Assembly: GCA_036874045.1 (NCBI GenBank)
Contig: CM072338.1
Location: 23,024,501-23,088,500, forward strand
Source of the DNA: Cymodocea nodosa
Lineage: Eukaryota > Streptophyta > Magnoliopsida > Alismatales > Cymodoceaceae
DNA length: 64,000 bases
Direction: 5' to 3'
Under the pieces are notes generated by a model, which saw only the letters and a program-made list of their open reading frames with translations, did not search any database and was not told the origin of the DNA. Positions 25,717-37,500 of the stretch are shown piece by piece. The position numbers were made by a program, and so were the translations under genes. The first letter of the stretch is position 1, and each line of letters begins with the position of its first letter.

Positions 25717-26346
25717 ATATAATAAAAAATCTGACTGCACTAATTTGTTATTGACGTGAGTGGTGTAGTTCTTGTTGATCTAGCTAGCATTTTAAAGGAT
25801 AATTCAACTAATCAGGTTATCATATATATATCTTTTGCGCATATATCTTGCAGGAGCTATTATAGGTGTACATACAAGCATGCAAGGGGTTGCCAAGCAA
25901 GAAAACAAACACAGAAGACTGAAGACGACGACACCACCTACGACCTCATCTACGTAGGCCAGCACACCTGCAGGAATGCACAGCACCAGATCCCCGACGG
26001 CGGTGGTGGTGGGCGTGGTCTCGACGATCAGTCGACACACCCCATGAGCTGCGGATCGCCAATATCACAGATGGTGCCGAACGAGCCTGATGTGGGCGTA
26101 CCACAGGCAACGGCGATGCAGTCCCCCTCCCCAGCCGTGCCCGCTAAACAAGAGTGCGCCGAGCAGGATGTGTTCAGCGTGACGACAGCACATGAGTATC
26201 CTCCGTTGACGTCGACGGAGCAGACGGCGCCGCCGGTCGAGGCTTCCAATATGCCTACCATCACCGACGCCATGTGGGAATTCGAAGACGTGACGTCGGG
26301 GTTCTTCACCACGGAGGCGCTATTTGATATGTGGAATTTCTTCTAG
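24282..26346 (+). CDS. Group III WRKY transcription factor, four exons
   Basis: This encodes a 301-aa nuclear DNA-binding protein expected to bind W-box (TTGAC) promoters; group III WRKYs often act in defence and senescence. Exons are 24282-24578, 24734-24747 (14 nt), 24870-24971 and 25854-26346. The single WRKY domain has WRKYGQK at residues 123-129 and a C-X7-C-X23-H-X-C zinc finger (C143, C151, H175, C177), the group III (C2HC) signature. The last intron interrupts the domain at the conserved PR codon, as usual. Without the 14-nt microexon (QEVI plus two bases of R104), exons 1 and 3 do not join in frame, because exon 1 offers no donor in the needed phase. The N-terminus has a leucine-rich helix and a GAA-repeat-coded Glu run (about residues 87-92). 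The C-terminal tail is acidic and aromatic (ending FDMWNFF). A (TC)n microsatellite lies in intron 3. The exact WRKY number is not assigned. Confidence 0.92.
25686..25714. repeat. (TC)n microsatellite in WRKY intron 3
   Basis: About 14 perfect TC units inside the intron that splits the WRKY domain, about 140 bp upstream of the final acceptor. Likely polymorphic in length. Confidence 0.95.
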
Positions 26347-29300
26347 ACCGACGTGATTCGCCAACCTTAATCAAGGCTCAGCCTCATTAAGCTACCGTGA
26401 GAGACTACGTGCTTGTTACTTGGTACATGTTTTTATTGGAGCGTTTATGGTATCATTGTAAGTATAAAGACTTTGAATCATGATCATCCTATTGAAACAC
26501 GAACGATGTAATTTATAATAATATCTGTAATTAGTCAGTAGTTATTGTTGTTTTCTTAAAGAGCATAAGTACCACAAAATTATCTCTTTTTTGAAAGGAT
26601 GGCTTAATATATCTTTAACTCCTGATATCGGTAATCTTTTTGCTTGATTAAAATTTGAAACTTTCTTCAGTCTTAATTAAGTCTAGCTTATAAAAAAGGA
26701 AAAGACCGAGTATATTATTGATCAGTCGATAACTATTTAGCAGACGTTTACACGGAGAAATAAATATTCGAACTGATTTCTTATTGCTTCAGTGTTCTAA
26801 GTGTCTTTTCTGTAATTTTCGATTTTTAGTATGTGCGGCAAATAATGTAGATCACTTCCTGAGCCTTTATCGTTTGCATCGCTGAATTTCATGTCTTGAT
26901 GTTAATATGTCCTTGTTTCCGTGGGTACATAAAATGTAAGCTTATTTAATTCTGATGAACAAAGAAACCGCCGACATGATACGCGAGAGAGTAACACAGA
27001 AATAAAGATCTGAACGTAGAATTCCACGGAAATTAGGAAGTTTTAACAGTAAATTCACGTTAACGATATGGTAAAAATTCTTTAACGCCGATAAGATATA
27101 ACTTTAGGAATAAAAGAACTTACAATTCCCGTTACATCGAGGATTCTATGAGAAGGCAAATATTAATACTAAAGATACTACGCTGCCTTGATCGATTAAA
27201 GTTCCTTCCTAAAATTCAACTTTATTCCGGCTGGAAATCGCCAGCAGCAGTGACGTAAGGCCGGTATCATACGTACGTGGCTCCAATCATCGATCTACCT
27301 CGCAAGAGTCCAACGCACCTCTAAATTAAATATGTCGACAACTTGCCGAACTACAGTTTTCAACGCCGATCGTAATCACGCTGATTTCCATGACTAAAGG
27401 CCCACAGTCGGCGATCATTGCCGAGTTCCTGTATAATCGTAACCTCACTCATTGAAGTGCATCATTTTTCGTGATACGTGTTGGCAACATGAATGTTGGA
27501 ATACGTCAAACATATCGATCGTACCACGTGATCAAATATGCACTGACGTGCTCCTCCCGTTGCCAACAAATTTCTTCTAGTTTGGATTGAATTGGTACCA
27601 CACGTACGACTTCCACAGATGTGGAGACACTGGTGCTTATTAACGTCTGATAGATGTCAATGCCGTCACCTTCCGCCCGCGGTGGTTTTCTTTGAATTCT
27701 CCCGCACATGTGAGTGAAATCACTGAAAGAAAACGAAAATATCGTGGTAAATGAAATTATTATAATAGTCAAAGAAATTTGTTACACTATAATCTATCAT
27801 AATAATATTACATCTATCATTGTACGTTAACCTTCTTAAAGTAAACGAAATAAGTCATCATTTAAATCAAATGTCAACGGTACTTTTCACAACAGGAAAA
27901 GTCAGCGGCACTTCTATATTATTAATCGAACCGTGGGAATCTCGTTTACCAAAACCAAAAAGGAAACCCAAACGTTGGTGGCCTGTGTTAAGTAAAACGT
28001 TTTTTTTTTTTCAATGTCAACGTTTTCAAATTCTACGTGTTTGACATCGATCGTAGAGGAAATTATGGCTATTATTACTTTTGGTTAATTATATTGTTAT
28101 AGTTGACTAATGAAAAGTCCAATGGACAAACCGTGAGAATTAATCTCATCAAGTTCCACATTCTAGAGGAAATTACAAATATAGTTTTACTTTAATTAAT
28201 CGAACGGTTAGCGAGAAGCCTGATTTAGACTTCGATTCTCACAGTCATCCTACCTTATTGTCATTCAACTTTTCTTTAAATTTAGGTTTGTTTCCATTTT
28301 CTCCGTTAAAATTTCCTATCTTCTGCATTTTCGGCAATCTTTGAATTTGATCCGTTCATTTTAGCGTTTGTTTCCTTCGAGGGAAAAGAAAAGAAAACGT
28401 GGGGAAATGTCCCGGTATAATTACTCCGCCTCATTTTCTGCTTGTCATGTGACTGTCGTTCGGATGATAATAATAGTCTTGTTTTCAAAAAAAAAGGATA
28501 AGATAATAATTATTATAATATTGCAGACAACGATTCCAGTTGCTGCTTGCCGTATAGTTTTTTTTTTTTAAAAAAAAATATTTTTATAATTGCCGCTTGT
28601 CTCATATAGACAATAACAGTGACTTCACGTGGCCTAAACCCATCCCTCCTTCAATGCCGTATATCGGCAGACAACCAGCCGCTGGATCGAAACCAGTGTC
28701 CAAAAGTGAGAGAGGTTCAAAGTCGATGTTAGAGAGGTTTAAGGTCGATATTCCTTTAGTTTCAGTCAAAAGTAACGTTATTTCGGTAGAGTCAAATGAT
28801 CTAAAAAAAACCAAAACAAATGAGTTCCAGATCACAGGGAAAAATGGAAAAATTAAGATTTGAAATACACCATTGAAATAAATGAGACCCCCCAATTTCA
28901 CTCCAGATCTTGAACGCGTGAATATCTTATCGTCCCTGTGTGTATAAAATACCTAAAATACCCCTTGTCTCGAAATAAATGAATCTGTTAGATTTCTAAT
29001 AAATACGTCGCTTCGATTTCTCGTGTCTTCGTGATTGCAAAATAAATTATGTATGATTTAAATTTAATACCGACATTTTCATCTTCTCGATCAAATCGAT
29101 TCCTAATCACTCTCAGGGTTAAATTTAAAAGTCGGTAACTATTTTCCTAAATAAAATTCAATTCCTTATCTATTTTATAAATAAAAGCAATTTGATAATT
29201 TCCTTAAAAATGTCATAGAATTAACAGCCTATATGTATTTTCCATTCTTTAAAAGGCACACATGTTAGAGTGCAAACCAATTAAAACTCCCTTGCCTGCA

Positions 29301-29840
29301 AAATTAAGAGTTTTACTTGTGCAACACTGTGACATTTTTCTTGGCACTCGTTTTTACCGATGGACGATAGTTGGCAGCTTACAATATTTGTGTATTACTC
29401 ATCTAAATCCAAGCTTTTCGGTTAATATTTTAAGTTAACACATGCATGCACCTCTTATGATTCATTATGCGTTGTTAGTTAATATATTATATCATGCTTT
29501 TAAATTAGAATTTTTAGTCGCACATATAAAAAATTAATATCGTTTAAAATTTATATTTGCTTGCATACCATTCAAAAATCCCCGTTTTACTTAAACATCG
29601 AGTTCTACATGTGAATTTAAAAAAAGCTCATAAAATTTCGCGGTTCAGCGATCGAGTTCTCAGTCTGCGTTGTACTTTTCAACAATGATAATTTTTATAT
29701 GTTAATTTCTAAAAAATTAAAAAAATTACGAATGTCGCTGCGGTGCGTTAAGCCATTTCAGTGGATATATTTTTGAAAGCAGTTTCCACAGTGGCATTTC
29801 TTCGAAAATTTTAATATTATTTTAAAATTTTTGCACCAGC
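26347..29840. other. Intergenic between WRKY and the large 16-exon gene
   Basis: The WRKY 3' UTR probably ends near 26.53 kb, where AT-rich AATAAT-like signals occur. The rest has no gene that I can support. The stretch 27.24-27.77 kb is GC-richer, with several ACGT-core motifs (CCACGTGATC near 27,525; TACGTACGTGG near 27,270). An 88-codon minus frame (27506-27772) and a plus frame (28597-28863) show no known family. Confidence 0.4.
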
Positions 29841-29849
29841 ACAGCCCTC

Positions 29850-30138
29850 GTAAAGAAGCACAGTCCCTCGCCTCCCCGCCATTGCAGCACAGACGACTCC
29901 CCGCTCCTCCGTCCATGTCCTTTTTCTCCTTCGCCGTCAACTTCATCCTCCTCGGTCGGTGCTGGTCTAGGTGGTGGCTATGGTCGTGATAGTGTGCGAT
30001 TTATCGGTCTGATCCTTCACCTTGGATTCCGGATGGATGGGTAGCTTTGATCAGCTTTTGATGAGTTGAGTTCTTCGTAGTTGCTGAGATTCTCCGTGGA
30101 CGCTGTTCTACGCTGCTCCTATAACGACCTAACGCCAG
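29850..30138 (+). other. Probable noncoding first exon of the 16-exon gene
   Basis: A GC-richer stretch ending at a good donor (GCCAG then GTAGCT, intron from 30139), about 1.4 kb upstream of the acceptor (CTACAG, 31550-31555) of the start-codon exon. It has no long frame joined to the coding part, so it is read as 5' UTR. The left end is a guess. Confidence 0.45.
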
Positions 30139-31558
30139 GTAGCTCTCTTCTACTCTCCCTTTCTCAAATCCATAATTTACATTACATAATTACATTTGAC
30201 ACATTCTGTCACAATTTTTTTGCAAACTTAAAAAGTTCAGATTGCTATCAGTCGAAGTTCTCTTCTGCTTCCCCTTCAGATCATTATCCCGGATTTTACG
30301 TTTTTCATCATTTTCTTAAGTGAAAAAATTTAATCGCCGAAGTCCTGTCGGCACCTTCTCTCTTTCTCCCATTCAAACCAAGGTCCATTACTAGGAATGG
30401 ATGAATCTGTTCATGTGATGCCGACAGCGTGAGGCTTTTACTTGTTTGGGATCAAGGAGGGAACCCCTGAAACGTAGCAACCCGTGCTTAGGGGTTTAGT
30501 ATTTTTAAATTTTAATATTTCTTTCATGATGACAGCAAAAGTTTTAGATTAGCTTTATGACTTAGATCGAAGCATTTGAACTTGAGTTTTGAAATCTTAA
30601 TTTTAAGGAACTATCCCAACCATTTTTGTCCCTGTCTTTTGCAGACACGTACACTCCACCATAAATTATTGCATTATTTGTAATTGTTATCAGAATCATT
30701 AAGAAATATTATATTTTCATTCAAATAATAAATATTCATCATTCCTAAGATGAATCTGAGCCAGCGTGGAGATAGTGACACGGTAATTTCTCATATCATT
30801 TACCATAGTCATTTCTAAAAAAGCTCATAAACACAATCCAATTAAAAAAACAACTCAAAAGATGAATACTCGTGTCCTAATTCTAGGTGACAGAAAATAA
30901 TCTGCATGTTATCCAGGATGGATTTTTTCAACACCAAAATTCTCTAACAATAGAAAATCAAGGATTCCATTATTAATACTGTAATTTTATATGAGCTCAA
31001 TCTCGCAAAATTCAACAAATAGAAGCTTGATGGCACGATGAGAGCTTAAAATCATTCTAGATTTCTGTGCATCACCATTTTTTATCTTCATGATCTATTT
31101 GTCATTCTTAATAGCATACACTTGTCACGGCTTTTTTTTTTCAAGATGTCAGACTATTAATGGATATATTGGTGAAATTGAAAATAGTGGATTATTAATT
31201 GCCGAACATGCTCTAGAAGGGTCTCATTTTGTTGAGCTCTATGCGTCTAAATGTCTCTTGATTATTTCTATATGATATTAATGGATATATGAAATGTTTT
31301 AGAGATCTAGTTTCAGACTATCATTTGATTTCATGATATAAATCCCCAAGGATATTGCTTGCCATAATATGTGCCTGCAAAGGTAATATGACATTTGGAA
31401 GTATTCATGAGAATGAGAAGATTGCACGTAGAGATCTTTTGTAATTAAGGAAGCATTCATTTACAACTGATGCTTTCTCTGTTTGCTTATTTAGGACAGA
31501 GTCAATGTTCTTTGTTTTGTCATATGCTTAGTTTTCATCATCAACAATGCTACAGTGG

Positions 31559-34500
31559 ATGGGAGGCTCGAGAAGGAAAGTAAACACTGTAAGTACCTAT
31601 TTGATATTCCCAAATGATTGGCTTTTGATATCTGCAAAAATTTAAGTCTTAATTGTTCCCTTTTCTTTCATTGTTAGCCTGCCCTTGGTTTCACATATTT
31701 TAAAATATTTTTTTGTTTCTGTCATTACTGCTTTCATAAAAATCCAAGTAATGTTTCTTCATGTAACTGCTAAAACGGTATTTTGTACATGCTTTAAAAC
31801 AATTTGTTTCTCTCAAATCTCAATATTAAAAATATTAATTTTTTCCATTGAAATTTGAGTTTAATTCCCATGGATCATCAATTTTCAAGTTTTTTGCCTT
31901 TTCCTTCCACCTGTATCATCTTTATTCTACTTTTCTCTTTCAGTCTAACTATGTAATGGTCCAGAATTTGATCTGAAGGGTTGGGTACATAAATGTTCTG
32001 AAACCTTGCCTAAACTTTATTTTCTACTGAATTCTGGAAGTGTCTTTGTTTGAAATAATTTTGTTTAATCCGTCCAGTCGTTCAAACTTTTTTTTATCAA
32101 GTTTTCCAAATTTTAGATGATTTTCTTTTCACAATGTTTTAGTTAACCTGCAAGTGGTATGTGATGTTTTTTTACCATTGTATGTAATTTGCATCTCTAA
32201 TTATCTTTCATTTCTTCTGTACCACTGATGATGGTCAGGCAAGGAAGTCAACATATAGTAGGTAACAATCATCTTTCTTTATCTTTTGTTACTTATTACT
32301 GATATATGTGAAATTTGATCCATTATCAGCTTGAAAATTTTTTCTTGCCAACTGTTGAATTTTATTGTTCCCATATCCTTGGATTTGTACTCATGCTTTC
32401 TTTTTTGCTATTAATTTTTACATTATATTGAAGGCAAAAGCAATACTTTGAACAAAAGAAAAGGCGTCAACAAACATCAGGTCGAGAAACTTTTGACGAT
32501 GTACAAAATAAGCAGATCCATTACAATGAAGAGCGTAGATCTTTGGATATTCTCAGCTTGACAAATTTGACTTCAGCTCCACGATGTTCTTCTAGTTTCA
32601 ATACAGGTTAATCTTGTCCTGCTATACTTGTTTTATTGTTTTTTTTATTCACTAGCATCAATCCATAATTAGAACATAATTACAGTACTTTATTTCACAA
32701 GGGAGTTACACAGTCAACTTTGTTACTGTAAAACAACTGGGTGAGGTAGAAGTATTTTTTCTTAATTTGGGGATCCTGCATTCTTCAAAGGAGGGTAGAT
32801 TTTAGCTTGCTTCTCTAAGCAGGAGCATATACAGCCTTATGATAGAGAAGATCTACATTCAACAAAAATTCATGGGTTGCACCATAGTTAAGGTGCCAAG
32901 GCATTATTAGCATTTTAACACTTAGGCATATGGATTTTTACCTATCCTTTATATATTTTGAAACCCATTTAATTATACTGTGATCTTGCTGTTTTCTATA
33001 TTACAAATTTTCAGTATTAACTTGGCTTTATATTTTGTAAACAATATATCCACGAGCATATAGGCATTTCCTAGGATTCAAGGTACCTAGCTTAATGCCT
33101 GAACTTTAATTTTTTGATAATCATGGGTTGCACAAGGGCTTGTTATGAATATAAGAGGACTTATTTCGTATCCTAAAGAAAATAGTAAAGTAGCCTACAA
33201 AACTTGATCTTCCATTCCCTCTGCAAAAACTTGAATTGCAAGTTGCAACTGGTCTTTGATGTAATGTGAGTTTGTTGAAAAGGATGATCCCAGGATGCAT
33301 GGAACTGAAATTCACACCTGCACTAACTCGTGCTTGTTTAGATGCTTAAAATGACATTTTTTGTACAAAATCTTCTTAATTCTGCTCATACATCTAGCGT
33401 GTAAGATGGTTCATGGTAATTATCATCTTTAATTACAGTATGAAAGCTAATGTGATAAAAGGAGATTTGAAAATCAGATTTCATGAACAAACCTGATATT
33501 CACATTTTGATACCTTGTAGTCTTGTGCAAGAAGTGATTATTGTCCTAGTTTTGCTTCACAACTGTCTTTGCCATGAGTTCATTATGGATAGCTTCTTTA
33601 TAATTTTCGTGCTGTTGCATAATATTTTTTTCCATGTGTTTATAATTGATGGCCCAACAATGGGTTCTAATGCTTCAAAGTCTTTTGCTTGGCTCCCTTC
33701 AAATAAAACCTTTTACATAAACAATGTTCAATCTGCAGATACAAGTAAGTCAACGTGCTTCTCTCACATTCATTGATATTTATTATGTGAAATTACATTT
33801 CAATGCCTGAACAGGAAGTCAGCTAAATTCACAAAACGAGGCATGGAAACAAAATAAGTATGCTTTTATAATCACTGACGTGCAAATATCTTTCCATGGA
33901 AGTTTTTTAGCCACATAGGTTTAAGGTGTTGCCCCTTGCCAGGTTACCTGTTATCTCCAGTGCGAAGGATAGACAAGCTACATCTGATTGTTCTGATAAA
34001 GTTGGTGACAGATTAGAGCAGAGGACAATGCAAACATCTTTTAATGACAGCATTCCAGACCGATATGGTATAAAAAATGAACAAAACTGTAAGTATGAAC
34101 TTTTTAGTACATTTTGTTACTCAACAATATTTAATTTGCATTTGGAAACTTCATAAAACAAGATAATTTTGATAAATACCCTTGTAACATATTTTAAGCA
34201 TATTTTATGGCTATTCTATTTGTCCATGTTCTTTCAGCATCCTTTCCTTTTACCTTTCAACTACTTCTCTTTCCAGATATATCAGTTTTGGATTTGCTGA
34301 ATGATGATGGATGTGAAAACACTTCAAAGGGAAAATCAACACAAGAATCTCATGTTTCATTCTCTGTTGAAGGTTGTGTATACTCTTGATATGGTTAAAT
34401 TTTCCAACTGAAGATGGGTGCATATTAAAGAGGACTACCTGTATTAAATGATTCAAAAGATTTCAATCATTTTTCACATTTTTCATGCTGATCTCCTCTC

Positions 34501-37500
34501 TGTTTTGCACATTTGATTTTATTTTTGTTGTTGAGGATGCTTCATGTATTACTTGTGTACAATCTGTAGTCAAGCTTTTGCAGACATCGTTTTACAAACT
34601 CTACTTATTTCAGTCTAATGATCTGTATATCTGGGTTACTTCCAATTAAGTCTTTTTTTGCATCCACCAAAATCTTGGCTATAGTCTTTTTTATTTAAAT
34701 TTTCTTCATTATTTGTTTTATTGATAGAGTGAGCCTTAGCATAATTTGAATAATAGAAAACACTTTCCATTTATTAAAGGAAAAACTATGTACAAATGGA
34801 TTTTTCCCAAACTCTACATTGATGGGTGTTTTGTGCACTTAATTTTCCTTTATTTATTTCGTATATTGAAGGTGAATTTTGGTGCAATAATAAAGTCACA
34901 AGTTTAAGTCTTTGAATATGACCTATACATTTATAGAGGTAAAGTTGCATACAATTGGACATTTCTCAAGCATCACATTGATAGGAACCTTGCGCATTAG
35001 GTTTTACCATTTATTTCATATAATGGTCTATAAATTTTGTGTTGCTTTCTTTTGTTTTCGATTTATTTGATTTCTAAAATTGTTGTTACATTTATGTCTT
35101 GTTTGCTAGGCCTTGGCAAAATAGGGATGGAAACACCTATTCATTCACCAAAACAAACAACCAGGTTAGTTTTCTTAAATAAATGTTAGAATAAGCTCAC
35201 ATGATGCTATGAAGATATTTATATTATCGTAAAGTTAAAAACAATATTAACAACAATCTGAGTTATAATCTCATTATGTGAGGTTGATCATATAAATTCT
35301 TTTTTTTAAGTATTTCTATCTATTGTCACATTTTTGGTTAAATTACATAAATTTAAATTTTTTCTTATATTTCTTAACCAAGTAGTTTTAGGCTTATCTA
35401 TATTTCTTTTATTTTTTTTGCACTAATTAATTCTCTTATTTTCACTAAGGCATCAGTTGAACGGGCAACGAAGAAGGTGGAAGAAAGAAGAGAGAAAAGA
35501 AAGAAGGAAAAATAACCTTCTTTCCTTCTAGGGTTTTTCATTCATATACATTACATAAGGGGTTACACTTTTATATACTTACATAGAGATAAATGAATCC
35601 ATAAATGGATCCTCACAATATTAGATATCTAATACTCCCCCTTAAGTTGGAACATACATGTCAATCATGTTCAGCTTACTATAGAGTCTTTTGAAGTCAT
35701 TAACACCAAGTCCTTTTGTAAGTATATCTGCAACTTGATATTCAAATCGAATGTAAGGAGTTGATATGATTTTCTTTTGAATATTATCACGAATAAAGTG
35801 ACAATTCACTTCAACATGCTTCGTTCTCTCATGAAAGGTAGGATTAGCGGCAATTTGTATGATAGTTTGATTATCATAACGCATTGGCATTGGACCACAA
35901 CTGTCAATTTTCAATTCAAACAATAGAGTTTTTAATTAAATTAATTCTACAGTAGTGTTGGACATGCTACGATATTCAGTCTCAACGCTAGATTTGGCAA
36001 TAACATTCAGTTTCTTGCTTCGCCATGTGATAAGATTACCTCCAACACAGGTTAGAAAATCAGAAGTAGATTTTATATTTGCTCTTGTCCTTAGCGTAAC
36101 TTGCATTAGAGTATCCTTCAATATTTAAATGACCATACTTCTTATATAAAAGTCCTTTTCCAGGAGTTTGTTTTATATAAGTTAGAAGCCTGAGAACTCC
36201 TCGTCAATGAACTTCTCTAGGTGAGTGCATAAACTAATCGAGTAGATTGATAGTGTAACTGATATCAGGTCTAGTCATTGTTAAATAGATGAGTTTGCCA
36301 ATCAGTCTCCTGTGTCGGTCTAGATCATCAAACATAGGAAAATTAGTATCCTATAAGGAGTGAGTTTGCTCAGTAGGTGTATCTTCTGGCTTGCATCCCT
36401 CACGTCCTGTTTCTTTAAGGAGATCTGGAGCATAAGAAGTATTGAGGAGTATCCATATCCTGTGTGACAATGTGTCTTCGAAAGAAGTTCTTGGTAGCTT
36501 CAATACTTTGAACATTACTCCCTGTTAGTAACATGTCATCCACATACACAATAAGGATAATAACCCTGTGAGAAGTGTGTTTGATAAAGATAAAGTGATC
36601 AACCCTGCAACTGTCAAAGCCATCACTCTATATGACCTTGTAAAAAGTCTTAAATTAAGCTTTGAGGCTTTGCTTGAGACCATAGATGGCCTTGTAAAGG
36701 TCGTACACTTGTATCTCTCTTTAAACAACATAACCAGGAGGTTAGTATAGACAGTATCCTTTTTGGTTACGAAGATATCTAACCAAGACACATTTAATGG
36801 CATGAGGAGATAGCTTGTTGAGTCTGGGTGTATGATTATGAACAAACGCTACACAGCCAAAGACCTTGAGAGGAATGGGAAAAAAATCTCTATCAAAGTA
36901 GAGACGGTGTAGAGGAATGTCACCTCCCAAGGGAGTAAAAGACATCCGGTTAGTTAGAAAAACTAAGGTAAGAACGACATCAGCCCAAAGGTAATGAGAA
37001 ACCTGTATATGAATCATAAGAGTATGAGCAACATCAAGAATATGACGATGTTTGCGCTTAGCTACATCATTCTGTTGAGAGGTGTGGGGGCAAGTAGTTT
37101 GATGGATGATGTTAAAGGAGGTACAAAAACTTTGAAACTAATGGTGCATAAACTCAAGAGCATTGTTAATGTGTAAAATTTTGGGAAAAATAGAGAATTG
37201 ATTTTTAATTTCAGCTAAGAAAATTTTCAATACATTAAGAACACCTTTGCGAAACTTTAATAAGTAAGTCCAAGATACACAAGAATAATCATCTACAAAG
37301 ACTATATAATACTTGTAACCACGACACGACGTTACATGACTGAGACTCTAAATGTCACAATGAACAATATCAAACATACTAGTGGATGAAGCAAGATGCA
37401 ATTGCTTGAAGGTATCATGGTGATGCTTACCTAACTGACAAGACTCACACTGAAATGAAGATAGAGAAAGCCAAGGAAGGACTTGACACAATTTTTGATG

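Noticed and set aside
28597-28863. 88-codon plus frame with an antisense frame of 99 codons
   Set aside because: No promoter, family or splice support; both strands are open by chance.
33483-33776. 97-codon plus frame in an intron of the 16-exon gene
   Set aside because: Hydrophobic translation of a T-rich local duplication (about 66-bp period). Only its last few bases may be a real microexon.
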